Shown here: positions 42,101-51,163 of the stretch, piece after piece
Numbering within the stretch: position 1 is the first letter of the stretch
Layout: each line of letters opens with the position of its first letter
Assembly (NCBI RefSeq): GCF_003989795.1
Contig: NZ_RZHG01000007.1
Coordinates: forward strand, 62,001 to 126,000
Direction of reading: 5' to 3'
From: Vreelandella andesensis
Lineage (GTDB): Bacteria > Pseudomonadota > Gammaproteobacteria > Pseudomonadales > Halomonadaceae
DNA: 64,000 bases
The notes under the pieces: model-generated
The model's input: only the letters and a program-made list of their open reading frames with translations
Told to the model about the DNA's origin: nothing
Databases searched by the model: none
Program-made: the position numbers and the translations under genes

Positions 42101-43708
42101 CTAAAGAGGCAACACCGCACCGTCGGTGCGAGGTTCAGTGCCGCCTTGCAGAACCCCAGTGTCTGGGTCGCGAATGATAATTTGACCGCGGCCAAAGCTG
42201 ATCGAATCGGCTACTTTCACAATGTGATGCCCGCGTCGTGCCAACGCTAGGGCAAGGTGATTAGGAAAGTCGGCTTCAACCTCAACCGTTTTGCCTTTTG
42301 TCCACTTCCAGCGCGGCATATCCAATGCGGCTTGCGGGTTTAAGTGGTCTTCCAGCATGGCCGTGACTACCTGTAGCTGGCCTTGGGGCTGCATATAGCC
42401 TCCCATCACGCCAAACGGGCCTACGGCTTGGTTATCCTTGGTGATAAACCCTGGAATAATTGTGTGATAGGTGCGTTTTCCGGGGGCCAAGGCATTGGCA
42501 TGCTGAGGATCAAGGGAGAACGACCAACCGCGGTTCTGCAGGCTGATGCCAGTGCCGGGCACCACCACGCCAGAGCCAAAGCCTTCAAAATTACTCTGTA
42601 TAAACGACACCATGTTGCCGTCGTTGTCGGCGGTAGCAAGATAGACAGTGCCGCCTTGTAATGGGTTGCCATGGGCAGGGTCGACGGCTTGCTCGCCAAT
42701 TAGCGCGGCGCGGGCTTTTAAGTAGCCATTATCTAGCATTTGTTCGGTGCTAGGGGCCATTTCTGCACGCTCGGTGATGTGCTTGAAACCATCCATATAA
42801 GCCAGTTTCGTGGCTTCGATGCGGCGGTGGAGGGTCTCTATGGTATCACCTGGACACGCTTCTAAATGTTCTAGCATACCGAGCGCTTGGAGCACGATCA
42901 TACCGCTGCCATTGGGGGGAATTTCCCAAATATCGTGTCCTTTATAGCGAACGCTAATGGGGTCTACCCACTCGGGTTGATAGCTCGCAAGATCTTCTTT
43001 GCGCAGTAAGCCGCCATGCTCTCGAGAAAACGTATCAATGGCATCTGCCAGTTCGCCTTTATAAAAAGCGTCTGCTTTAGTGTCAGCAATGACTTTTAAG
43101 CTTTTTGCGTGATCAGGTGACGACCACAGCTCACCAGGATGAGGGGCGCGACCATTTGGCGCGAAAGTATCGAACCAGGGCTTAAAGGTTGCGTCGGAGT
43201 AAGTGGCATAGTTGTGGAAGGCGTGTTGCCACATTTGATGTATAACGGGCGTTACCGCAAAGCCTTCTTCAGCCAAGGCGATGGCTGGGGCTAGCAATTG
43301 CGCAAACGGTAACGTACCAAAACGCTCAGAAAGCGCTGCCCAGGCGGCCGGCGCGCCAGGCACGGTTACAGGCAGCATGCCGTGGTTAGGCACCGCGTCG
43401 AGCCCTAGCGACTTAAAGGCATCGATAGACGCGGCTTGAGGAGCAGGGCCACTGGCGTTAAGGCCATGTAATCTGCCATCAACCCATACAATGGCGAAGG
43501 CATCGCTACCAATACCGTTTGAGGTCGGCTCCACCACGGTGAGCGCCGCCGCCGTGGCAATGGCAGCGTCAATGGCGTTGCCACCTTGTTGTAAAATGTT
43601 GATACCTACCTGAGCAGCCAGAGGCTGAGAGGTCGCGACCATACCGCGTTTGCCAAACGTTGCCATGCGACGTGAAGCGCTTGGGTAAAAGAGTGCATCG
43701 TTTTGCAT
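42101..43708 (-). CDS. Gamma-glutamyltransferase family protein
   Basis: A 535-residue Ntn-hydrolase precursor of the gamma-glutamyltransferase family. It opens GMVATSQPLAAQVGINILQQ; the self-cleavage site with catalytic Thr is in LQGGTVYLATADNDGNMVSF (about 355) and the C-terminus keeps PFGVMGGYMQPQGQLQV. There is no obvious signal peptide, unlike periplasmic Ggt, so it may be a cytoplasmic YwrD-like or acylase-like member. It follows the two chromate-type transporter genes with a 19-base gap and is probably cotranscribed with them. Confidence 0.87.
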   Translation of the reverse strand: MQNDALFYPSASRRMATFGKRGMVATSQPLAAQVGINILQQGGNAIDAAIATAAALTVVEPTSNGIGSDAFAIVWVDGRLHGLNASGPAPQAASIDAFKSLGLDAVPNHGMLPVTVPGAPAAWAALSERFGTLPFAQLLAPAIALAEEGFAVTPVIHQMWQHAFHNYATYSDATFKPWFDTFAPNGRAPHPGELWSSPDHAKSLKVIADTKADAFYKGELADAIDTFSREHGGLLRKEDLASYQPEWVDPISVRYKGHDIWEIPPNGSGMIVLQALGMLEHLEACPGDTIETLHRRIEATKLAYMDGFKHITERAEMAPSTEQMLDNGYLKARAALIGEQAVDPAHGNPLQGGTVYLATADNDGNMVSFIQSNFEGFGSGVVVPGTGISLQNRGWSFSLDPQHANALAPGKRTYHTIIPGFITKDNQAVGPFGVMGGYMQPQGQLQVVTAMLEDHLNPQAALDMPRWKWTKGKTVEVEADFPNHLALALARRGHHIVKVADSISFGRGQIIIRDPDTGVLQGGTEPRTDGAVLPL

Positions 43709-43727
43709 AGGGGGTCTCGCGTTTTTG

Positions 43728-44258
43728 TTAGCTAATGAAAAGTGCGCCGTAAATCAAAGCGCCGATAACAACAAAAGCGGGGTGTGTTTTGAAATGTATT
43801 AAAGCGATAGCGGCAGCAATCCCAATAATCAGCGTATGAATGGCACCACTGGTGTTTAAACTTTCTAGCAAAAAACCAAGGGTTAGCCAGGCCATCATTA
43901 TGGCGATTACCGGGCGTACCCACTGGCTCATACGCTTGACGCGAGGAGAGTCACGGTGACGATAAAGTAACCCCAATGCACCGAGCATCAGCAGTAAAGA
44001 GGGAATAACGGTGGCGGAAACAGCCACAAATGCGCCGCCAATGCCAGCAATTTCATAGCCAACATAGCCTGCCATTTTAGTCGCAATAGGGCTGGGGAGA
44101 GCATTGCCCAGTGCCAAGGTTTCAGCAAACCCTTGAGAGGTCATCCAGCCATAGCGACCCACCACTTCGGCTTCAATGAGAGGAATAATTGCAGGGCCGC
44201 CACCATAGCCAACAATGTTAGGAATGAAAAACGCTAAGAAAAGCTCCCAATAGATCAT
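43728..44258 (-). CDS. Chromate-ion-transporter (CHR) family half protein, second of a pair
   Basis: A 176-residue membrane protein with five to six helices. The CHR N-terminal motif appears as VGYGGGPAIIPLIEAEVV and is followed by GNALPSPIATKMAGYVGYEI, matching one half of ChrA. It overlaps the first half gene by four bases (ATGA) and must form a heteromer with it. Short-chain CHR pairs exist in many bacteria and not all confer chromate resistance. The gene linkage with gamma-glutamyltransferase hints at another anion. Confidence 0.88.
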   Translation of the reverse strand: MIYWELFLAFFIPNIVGYGGGPAIIPLIEAEVVGRYGWMTSQGFAETLALGNALPSPIATKMAGYVGYEIAGIGGAFVAVSATVIPSLLLMLGALGLLYRHRDSPRVKRMSQWVRPVIAIMMAWLTLGFLLESLNTSGAIHTLIIGIAAAIALIHFKTHPAFVVIGALIYGALFIS

Positions 44259-44812
44259 GCAGAGCCCTCCCTAGGTTTTTTACCCGTTGGCCGCAGCAAA
44301 GCGGTTAGCAGGATGGCGCTAATTACCCAGCCAGGGTGTACGCCCAACCAATAAATTAGCCCGCCTGCGATGACTGCCATAAGCGCGCTCGCCAGCCAGC
44401 CAAGGGCTGCTTGAGATTTGTCGAAAAAATCCCAGGTCAACTGCCCCATCATGACCATAACGACAGGGACGACTGCCTGCCCCATGCCGCGTATCCAGGC
44501 AACGTCACGATAGCGGCTAAAAATGCCTAGCATAATAATCATGGCAACGATCATTGGCAGAATGACGGCAACAACCGCCGCTACGCAGCCACTAACGCCA
44601 GCAACCCGATAACCGATATAGCCGGGCATCTTAGTCGCGATAGGTCCAGGCAACGTATTGCCAATGGCAAGTACATCGGCAAATTCTTCATCGGTTAACC
44701 ACTTGTGTCGTGTAACGACTTCGGCACGTACCAGCGGTATCATGGCGGGGCCACCACCAAAACCAAAAATGCCTACGCGGAAGAAAGCCCAAAAGAGTGC
44801 CGACTGTTTCAT
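44255..44812 (-). CDS. Chromate-ion-transporter (CHR) family half protein, first of a pair
   Basis: A 185-residue membrane protein, paralogous to the following half gene: FGFGGGPAMIPLVRAEVV, then GNTLPGPIATKMPGYIGYRV. The repeated GGGPA-IPL-RAEVV and G--LP-PIATKM-GY-GY blocks show that the two genes are the two halves of a bidomain ChrA. First gene of the three-gene operon ending in the gamma-glutamyltransferase, read away from the GntR regulator at 45002. Confidence 0.88.
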   Translation of the reverse strand: MKQSALFWAFFRVGIFGFGGGPAMIPLVRAEVVTRHKWLTDEEFADVLAIGNTLPGPIATKMPGYIGYRVAGVSGCVAAVVAVILPMIVAMIIMLGIFSRYRDVAWIRGMGQAVVPVVMVMMGQLTWDFFDKSQAALGWLASALMAVIAGGLIYWLGVHPGWVISAILLTALLRPTGKKPREGSA

Positions 44813-45001
44813 GTGCCCATTGCCATTAGAGTCGTTGTTTCAATTAAAAGCATCAGGTTTGCCTAGTTATCGTTTATTTTATAAAAAATCGATTATCTTA
44901 TCTAAAATAGAATATAAGTAGCCGGTTGTGAGTCGTCAACCTATGGTCGTAGAATCTCCGTTAACAGACGCGGTCGCGAAGACACGCAAAAGGATCACGG
45001 A

Positions 45002-45670
45002 ATGAACAAACACATCCAACCTCCCGCTGATACCGCTTCCAGTCCTATTTACGATGCGTTGCGCAGAGATTTAGTAGGCGGCCGCTTTGCGGCTGGAGAA
45101 AAACTGGCCATTAATGCGCTGAAAGAGCATTACCAAGTAGGGCTTAGCCCGCTGCGTGAAGCGTTAAATAAATTGGCAGCGTATGGGTTATTAATCCAAG
45201 AAAATCAACGCGGCTTTAAAGTTCCAAAGCTATCGCGGGAGGAATTGGATGATATTGCGCATTTGCGCATAGAACTTGAAGGAATGGCGCTTGAGCGGGC
45301 TATTATCCACGGCGATGCGGTGTGGGAAGCCGACTTATTAGCGGCGGCTCACCGCTTAAGGCGTGCGGATGTGTCACTCGATAAAGGAGAGGAGTGGGAG
45401 CGTCTGCACACCCAGTTTCATCGCACGCTGGTCGCGCCTTGTGGATCGGTGTGGTTGCTTCGGTTTATAGAACAGCTTCACGACCAGTTTGATCGCTATC
45501 GCCGTTTGGGGCCTAAAATGCCCTCTATACGTCAAGAGCTGGATGAGCAGCACCACGAATTGGTTGAGTTGGCGCTCAATCGAGATGGCAAAGCGGCTCG
45601 GGCCTTAATGGATGACCATATCCATAAGTCTTATGAGGTGGCGCTGGCACGGTACCAAGCGCACGCCTGA
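45002..45670 (+). CDS. GntR-family regulator (FadR/FCD subfamily)
   Basis: A 222-residue regulator with an N-terminal winged helix (about residues 15-80, LKEHYQVGLSPLREALNKLA) and a C-terminal all-helical FCD ligand domain (about 90-215; metal-type residues in HRLRRADV, HTQFHRTL and EHHHELVELAL-like positions). FCD regulators sense small organic acids. Divergent from the CHR pair-gamma-glutamyltransferase operon with a 189-base AT-rich gap, so it most likely controls that operon. The ligand would tell what the transporter carries. Confidence 0.87.
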   Translation: MNKHIQPPADTASSPIYDALRRDLVGGRFAAGEKLAINALKEHYQVGLSPLREALNKLAAYGLLIQENQRGFKVPKLSREELDDIAHLRIELEGMALERAIIHGDAVWEADLLAAAHRLRRADVSLDKGEEWERLHTQFHRTLVAPCGSVWLLRFIEQLHDQFDRYRRLGPKMPSIRQELDEQHHELVELALNRDGKAARALMDDHIHKSYEVALARYQAHA

Positions 45671-45765
45671 AGCATTTGCATGTTCTTGCAGGTACACTCT
45701 TTCTATTGGTACACGGGAGCTTATAGCCGTGGTTGTAGCTACTTTAATGTAAGGTAACAGGCATA

Positions 45766-46314
45766 ATGCAAGAGGCGAATAATCAAATAGCGGAGCAGAC
45801 GTTAACATGGGTTCGCACGTTTATTGTCGAACACAATATTTGCCCGTTTGCTAAACGTGAGCTTGAAGGGGGTAACGTTCGGGTTGAAGTGGTACGGTCA
45901 AAAAAAGTCGACGTGGCACTGGAAGAACTTATTACCGAAGTGGAGTGGTTAAACGAACACCCTGAAACGGAAACCACGCTGTTGGTGTTTCCCTCGCTGT
46001 TTAAAAGCTTTGATCACTACCTGGATTATGTCGAGCTGGCTGAGAGCCTGCTGGTTGAACTGGGTTATGAAGGTATTTATCAGCTGGCAACTTTCCATCC
46101 TGACTACTGCTTTGCCGATGCTGAACCTGAAGACGCAGCCAATTACACCAACCGCTCTCCCTATGCGATGGTTCATCTGCTGCGCGAGGAAAGCGTTGAA
46201 AAAGCCATTGCTTTTTACGGTGATACGGCGCAAATCCCTGAGCGCAATATTGCCCATTTAACCGCGTTAGGCAGCAACACTGCTGAAAAGTTATTGCAGC
46301 GCTGCCTTAAATAA
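45766..46314 (+). CDS. DUF1415 family protein
   Basis: A 182-residue conserved protein of unknown function. The family opening WVRTFIVEHNICPFAKRELE and the later ATFHPDYCFADAEPEDAANY and NRSPYAMVHLLREESVEKA are present. Conserved Cys, His and Asp residues (NICPFAK, FHPDYCF) suggest a metal or catalytic site, but no activity is known. AAGGTAACAGGC precedes the ATG. Single gene. Confidence 0.85.
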   Translation: MQEANNQIAEQTLTWVRTFIVEHNICPFAKRELEGGNVRVEVVRSKKVDVALEELITEVEWLNEHPETETTLLVFPSLFKSFDHYLDYVELAESLLVELGYEGIYQLATFHPDYCFADAEPEDAANYTNRSPYAMVHLLREESVEKAIAFYGDTAQIPERNIAHLTALGSNTAEKLLQRCLK

Positions 46315-46372
46315 GCCCATGCCTTATTTATGATGCCCGACCTATAAGCATCGCTTTTTTATCACGTGACCA

Positions 46373-46499
46373 TTAAAGCGCTTTATACATCGCGTAGCTA
46401 CCGACTAAACCAAGGGATGCATGCCGATAGGTATTGGGAATAGTGCCGACTATTGCGAACCCCAGCCGTTGCCACAGGGCAACGCCTTTTCTTTTGCGT
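46373..46499 (-). pseudogene. C-terminal remnant of a GNAT acetyltransferase
   Basis: Right after the stop codon of the LLM oxidoreductase gene, the same strand reads GVALWQRLGFAIVGTIPNTY, RHASLGLVGSYAMYKAL and a TAA. This is the C-terminal end of N-acetyltransferases of the AVxLWxxLGFxIVGTxPxxFRH type. The first two thirds, including the acetyl-CoA loop, are missing and no start codon or ribosome site is present. A deletion seems to have fused the LLM gene end to the tail of a former GNAT gene. Confidence 0.7.
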
Positions 46500-47504
46500 T
46501 TAGTTGAGTGATGACCGAGCGATGCCTGCCACGATTTCGTAGCTACGCAAGCGGTCGGCATGGTCGTAAAAGTCGCTGTTGATCATTAGCTCGTCGGCTC
46601 CTGTCCGCGCTTGAAAAGCCTCTAGTTCTGCTTTGACCGTGTTAGGCCCACCAATGATGGCAGCACCTAGGAATTGACTAACTTGAGAGCGTTCCATCGG
46701 TGACCAGTCGAGCTGTTCAACGGGGGGCAGCGACTGCGTTGGTTTCCCACGAATAAGGCTAAGAAATTTCTGCTGAGAGGTCGTTGCCAAGTAATGAGCC
46801 ATGGCATCGCTCTCTGCGGCAATAATGGGCAGCCCCACCATGGCATGGGGTTTGTCTAAGTGCTCTGACGGCCGGAAATTATCACGATAAAGCCGTAATG
46901 CTTCAAATAAGTAACCAGGCGCGAATTGTGCTGCAAACGCAAAAGGCAACCCAAGTTTTGCCGCCAATTGCGCGCTATAACCGCTAGAGCCAAGTAACCA
47001 GATAGGCACGTGGGTGCCTTGTCCGGGTACGGCCTTTACGCGTTGCTGTGGGTCGGCATCCGTTAAGTAGCTGCGCAGTTCATTTAACAGGTGTGGAAAG
47101 TCATCAACGCCTGCCTGTGCATTGCGCCGCATTGCCTGCATGGTGGCACCGTCAGAACCAGGCGCACGGCCTAGACCCAAATCAATCCGGCCAGGGTAAA
47201 GCGTTTCTAAGGTGCCGAACTGCTCAGCGATCACCAGGGGCGGATGGTTGGGCAGCATAATGCCACCGCTGCCGACACGGATGGTGGAGGTTTGCCCAGC
47301 AACATGGCCAATCAATACGGCAGTTGCTGCGCTCGCGATGCCAGCAATGTTGTGGTGTTCAGCCAGCCAGTAACGGGTATAGCCGAGCTGTTCTGTCCGT
47401 TGAGCTAGCGATACGCTGTTGCGAAAGGTTTCTTCAGCGCTACCGCCTTGGCGAATCGGGGCTAGATCCAGCACGGAAAGAGCGGTGTTAGCGAGTTGAC
47501 TCAT
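46500..47504 (-). CDS. LLM-class (luciferase-like) flavin-dependent oxidoreductase
   Basis: A 334-residue TIM-barrel enzyme of the bacterial luciferase superfamily using reduced flavin. Marks are [18 protein letters not shown] near the N-terminus, [40 protein letters not shown] and [13 protein letters not shown], the set common in the YhbW-like group. The substrate is unknown; no partner flavin reductase is near. The gene abuts the GNAT remnant at its 3' end. Confidence 0.9.
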   Translation of the reverse strand: MSQLANTALSVLDLAPIRQGGSAEETFRNSVSLAQRTEQLGYTRYWLAEHHNIAGIASAATAVLIGHVAGQTSTIRVGSGGIMLPNHPPLVIAEQFGTLETLYPGRIDLGLGRAPGSDGATMQAMRRNAQAGVDDFPHLLNELRSYLTDADPQQRVKAVPGQGTHVPIWLLGSSGYSAQLAAKLGLPFAFAAQFAPGYLFEALRLYRDNFRPSEHLDKPHAMVGLPIIAAESDAMAHYLATTSQQKFLSLIRGKPTQSLPPVEQLDWSPMERSQVSQFLGAAIIGGPNTVKAELEAFQARTGADELMINSDFYDHADRLRSYEIVAGIARSSLN

Positions 47505-47652
47505 GGGACACCTGCCTTAAAAACAAATGGTTGGCTAAAGTTACTCGTGCAGTTAATTAGCACGCTAGGTATCCCGGTGTTATGTGGGCACGGCAATAGA
47601 AATGCAAGGTGTCAGGGGTGTTGGTAAATCAGCGTTGGTAAGTCAGTGCCGA

Positions 47653-48339
47653 TTAATCAGTGGGTGGTGTTGGCCGGATTAAAATTTCGTTTACATCGAC
47701 GTGCGCTGGTTGAGAAAGTGCATAAATGACGGCGTTGGCAATATCGCGATCTACAAGCGCATGCTCGGGGGGGTTATCAAAAAACGGAGTATCGACCATG
47801 CCGGGTTCAATTAAGGTAACGCGCATACCTGTTCCGCGAAGTTCTTCACGCAGGTTATAGCCTATACCCGTTACAGCCCACTTTGTGGCGCTGTACATCG
47901 AGCCTGGAATGGTGGTTCGCCCAGCCGATGAACCGGTTAATAATACATGCCCTTTGCTTCGCTTTAGCGCGGGAAGACACGCCTGAAGCGTCAGCCCTAC
48001 GCCGTAAATGTTGGTTAGGATCATGTCGCGCCAGGCGTCGTGATCCGCACTACTGAAACCGCCGGGAGACCCTCCGCGGCCAGCGTTTGCAAAGACGGCA
48101 TCTATACGCCCAAATTTTTCAAGCGCTTGGTCGACCATGGCTTGCTGCTGTGCCATGTTGGTGACATCAAGGGCGCATGTCAGCACGTTTTCTGGGCCAA
48201 GTTCCTGGGCCAGTGCAGTGAGTTTGTCGGTAGAGCGGGCGGCAAGTATTAACTTGTAGCCTTCACGTGAGGCGGCTCGCGCGGTGGCGGCACCAATTCC
48301 GCTTGAGGCACCAGTGATCATCAAGACACGGTTCTGCAT
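47653..48339 (-). CDS. Short-chain dehydrogenase/reductase
   Basis: A 228-residue classical SDR with cofactor motif TGASSGIGAATAR (residues 8-20), NAGRG (about 89), the catalytic Ser in LLTGSSAG and Tyr-Lys in YSATKWAV. Such enzymes reduce carbonyls or oxidise alcohols with NAD(P); this form resembles the YdfG-like group acting on 3-hydroxy acids, which is a weak inference. No operon partner. Confidence 0.9.
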   Translation of the reverse strand: MQNRVLMITGASSGIGAATARAASREGYKLILAARSTDKLTALAQELGPENVLTCALDVTNMAQQQAMVDQALEKFGRIDAVFANAGRGGSPGGFSSADHDAWRDMILTNIYGVGLTLQACLPALKRSKGHVLLTGSSAGRTTIPGSMYSATKWAVTGIGYNLREELRGTGMRVTLIEPGMVDTPFFDNPPEHALVDRDIANAVIYALSQPAHVDVNEILIRPTPPTD

Positions 48340-48695
48340 AGTATGGGTTCCTAGCTCATTCGGTTGGATGAAGTATCAGAATGGCTAATAGCCCTCATTG
48401 TTGCAAACGCGTTTTTTAGCTAGCGTGCATACTTTTCTTGTTGCGTTTAAGCATGGATGAGAGATCGAATATCGAAGGGCCTGCAGTGCTTTTTTCGTGA
48501 TAAAGGGCTTAACATCTTCACTTGTGGAAAAGCAATGAGCGCTATCCCTTCATACGCCAAAGCGATGAACAGCCAGCATACTCGATCTTTTAAGCCGCCT
48601 AGTTTGGCAAATAGATCTGAATAGACACCACCCTAGCGGTTCACTGTCACCAAGTTGGGCGCTCGTGATAAAGAATTGCGACACGTGAGAGCTGG
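48340..48695. other. Gene-free stretch
   Basis: No gene that I can support in these 356 bases. The longest frame with a start (about 29 codons from the ATG near 48536) lacks a convincing ribosome site and resembles nothing known. The SDR promoter should lie at the left end (read on the minus strand). Confidence 0.5.
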
Positions 48696-49715
48696 TTATT
48701 CGTGCAAATAAACAGCGTCAATATCCAGTGTTGAGCGCTTACCGATTGCTTCAAAATTCGTCTCTAGCCAGCGCTCGGTGGCGTCGCGTCCTTGGTCAAA
48801 CAGATAACATAGAAATGCCCACTCTGAATTCATTTTGCTAGACACCGAGAGATCCTCCAGCGCCTGTTCGCCACTGATACGGTGGAAGAGTGCCTGTTGG
48901 TAGCAGTTTTCAATCCCTTGTTCATCCAGCGTGCGCTTGAGCATTGCAATCATGCGTATTTCTTTAATCAGGGCTGAATTAAAGGTAATTTCATTTAAGC
49001 GATTCATGATGGCCGACGCAGAGGTGGGAACCTCTTCTCTGATGATAGGATTAATTTGCACCAACAGAATATCTCGTGCGCTGCACTCCTCCATTAAAGG
49101 GAATAGCGCTGGGTTACCCATATAACCGCCATCCCAGTACGCTTCGCCTTCTATCTCAACCGCTTGAAATACAAAAGGTAAGCAAGCAGAAGCCATGACC
49201 GCATCTACGCTCATCTCTTCGCGGTGAAAGACGCGCTGCTTTCCCGTGCGAACGTTAGTGGCCGTTACAAACAGCTTAAGCTGTTCGCAGCACCTTACGC
49301 GTTCGAAATCAATATGTTCAGCGACAATATCGCGCAGTGGATTAATATTAAGAGGATTCATTTGGTAGGGAGATACCAACCGACTTAACAGATCCATGGC
49401 CACGTAGCCCGGCGAATTGTCGAGGCTCCAGTTGCCCGTTAACATGTCTAATGGCGAGCGTCGAATTGGGCTTGCCATGCCCGCTCGACTAACTGCTTTC
49501 CAGAACTGGTGCAGCGCTTGCCGAGCCGTCTCTTTGTTGCCGCGGGTGAGGGCGTCAGCCATGACCACACCATTCATCGCGCCGGCGCTTGTTCCGCTGA
49601 TACCCTCTATTTCGATACGGTCGTCTTCAAGCAATCGGTCGATGACACCCCAGGTGTAAGCACCGTGAGATCCTCCGCCCTGTAAAGCGAGATCTAATTT
49701 TTTGATCTGCGGCAT
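48696..49715 (-). CDS. Patatin-like phospholipase
   Basis: A 339-residue protein with the patatin catalytic set: oxyanion hole LQGGGSHGAYTWGV near the N-terminus, nucleophile GISGTSAGAMNG (Ser about 42) and the catalytic Asp in AYWDGGYMGNP. It hydrolyses acyl esters, probably phospholipids. There is no signal peptide or autotransporter domain, so it acts inside the cell, unlike type V-secreted PlpD. In halomonads and pseudomonads similar proteins lie near polyhydroxyalkanoate genes, but none are seen here. Confidence 0.9.
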   Translation of the reverse strand: MPQIKKLDLALQGGGSHGAYTWGVIDRLLEDDRIEIEGISGTSAGAMNGVVMADALTRGNKETARQALHQFWKAVSRAGMASPIRRSPLDMLTGNWSLDNSPGYVAMDLLSRLVSPYQMNPLNINPLRDIVAEHIDFERVRCCEQLKLFVTATNVRTGKQRVFHREEMSVDAVMASACLPFVFQAVEIEGEAYWDGGYMGNPALFPLMEECSARDILLVQINPIIREEVPTSASAIMNRLNEITFNSALIKEIRMIAMLKRTLDEQGIENCYQQALFHRISGEQALEDLSVSSKMNSEWAFLCYLFDQGRDATERWLETNFEAIGKRSTLDIDAVYLHE

Positions 49716-49829
49716 AGCTGTTCCCTGCTGAGTGGGTGATTAAAAGAGGAAGACACTCAGCATGGCATAAAAGCGTGTGATATGTGTACGCCAAGAAGGC
49801 GCGCAGCACAAAATACGCACAGCACGTCA

Positions 49830-50927
49830 TTAAGGTGAATCTGCTAATGGCGAGGGGCGTCCTGTTGAAAGGGGAACCTCATAAACGGCATGCTCCATTA
49901 GTTTATCAAGTTGAAGCGCTAGCTGGCTGCTAGCCTCTTCCATAACGGCCAGTGCCGCAAGCTGGCCGTTATGATCACCCTGACGGGCAAATTTAAGCGC
50001 TTCTAAACCGCTTTCATGGAAACGCTTATGTGGCGCCGCCAGCGCTTTGTAGGCTTTCGTGTGTTTATAGCGGCGACCATCTCCCACAAAATACCAATGC
50101 CCCAGCGTGCAGTGTTGATGATCTTCTAAACTTTCTTCTAGATGGGCAGAAAGTAGCTGTTTGTAAAGGCGACTTTTCCATACGGCATGCTCAAGTTTGG
50201 CGGCGTGCAAATAAGCAGTAGTTGAGCTGTGGTGTATGACCTTATACATATGGCGAGATTGGTCTATCAGCTGCTCAATTACCTGCTCGGCTGATTGGGC
50301 GGCGCTGGTTAAAGCCGTTACTTCCTGCTGCTGATAATTTCGAATTTTTGCATTTTCGTTGACTTGCGATGTGGTGCGCTCAATCCACTGTGCTAGTTGA
50401 TGAGCTAATTGTTGAGAGTGTTCGGAAATCTGTTGCAGATCGCGAACAATGGCAGGCATACCTGCCGGTTGCTCATGGAAGTGGGCGACTTCCAAGGCAG
50501 CAGTAATAGCTAACGCTCGAGTGTGGCCTGCGTTATGTCCTAAGTCGATACTTAGCTGGCGTATATCGTGAAAGGCTTTCTCAGTCATTAAAGAAGACGA
50601 CAAATACGCGTCTGTTTGCTGGCAGCGTTGGCGGTGTTGTTGCAATGTCTGTAAGGTTCGCTCGGCTTTATGAAGCCGTTCGAAGGTGTCGGTAAGTGTA
50701 GATTGCTCGGCAGCAAGATGCTGAGCGTGCACTTCCACGCCTTTGCTCAACGAGCAAAGCATATCCGCACCTCTTGCCTGAAGCATGCTGAGTGACTCAA
50801 CGGGAGTCATCAAGCTGATCGCACGACAGCGGGGACGCTTTCTTTCGGCATCTAACTGAGCATTCAATGCCGCCACCTGTTGCTCTAGGCGATGGATTGT
50901 TTGATAAGGGTGCAGAAAAGCAAACAT
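49830..50927 (-). CDS. Soluble chemoreceptor-like protein with C-terminal CZB zinc domain
   Basis: A 365-residue cytoplasmic protein. An N-terminal coiled coil leads to a region that keeps the length and hydrophobic pattern of the MCP signalling hairpin (ALAITAALEVAHFHEQPAG, then AIVRDLQQISEHSQQLAH) but has lost most of the NAAIEAARAGE-GRGFAVVA-EVR consensus. The C-terminal CZB domain is complete in appearance: LEHAVWKSRLYKQLL, HCTLGHWYFVGDGRRY and PHKRFHESG, giving the three His and one Cys zinc ligands. It may sense zinc or oxidants such as hypochlorite; CheA/CheW coupling is doubtful. Confidence 0.82.
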   Translation of the reverse strand: MFAFLHPYQTIHRLEQQVAALNAQLDAERKRPRCRAISLMTPVESLSMLQARGADMLCSLSKGVEVHAQHLAAEQSTLTDTFERLHKAERTLQTLQQHRQRCQQTDAYLSSSLMTEKAFHDIRQLSIDLGHNAGHTRALAITAALEVAHFHEQPAGMPAIVRDLQQISEHSQQLAHQLAQWIERTTSQVNENAKIRNYQQQEVTALTSAAQSAEQVIEQLIDQSRHMYKVIHHSSTTAYLHAAKLEHAVWKSRLYKQLLSAHLEESLEDHQHCTLGHWYFVGDGRRYKHTKAYKALAAPHKRFHESGLEALKFARQGDHNGQLAALAVMEEASSQLALQLDKLMEHAVYEVPLSTGRPSPLADSP

Positions 50928-51070
50928 GGCCAGTACCTACAAAATAGCTTTGTGATGTTTTGTCACAAAGTATTGCAGGTGGTTGCCGCGTTTGCTGGAG
51001 TTACCTTGTAATAATGATGAAAACCAGTCCCTTGGGCAGTTTAGGTTTGTGTTTCTTAGTGTCTTTAGTT

Positions 51071-51109
51071 CAGTCTCAAGCACCAGTCTCAAGCACCAGT
51101 CTCAAGAGC
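51071..51109 (+). repeat. Three tandem copies of a 13-base unit
   Basis: CAGTCTCAAGCAC occurs twice and a third copy ends AAGAGC. The unit is not a multiple of three. A short plus-strand frame (about 51014-51151) crosses the repeat and begins like a signal peptide (MMKTSPLGSLGLCFLVSLV), but it has no ribosome site at proper spacing, so I do not call it a gene. Confidence 0.7.
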
Positions 51110-51163
51110 CGGTCTGACAAACCGGGCGACTTTTCCGCTCGGGTATTCTAATTGAGAAGGTTG

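Noticed and set aside
48536..48625. 29-codon plus-strand frame in the gap between SDR and patatin genes
   Set aside because: No convincing ribosome site, no recognisable motif.
51014..51151. 45-codon frame starting like a signal peptide across the 13-base repeats
   Set aside because: The nearest GGAG is too far from the start, and repeat units shift frame; no support beyond hydrophobicity.
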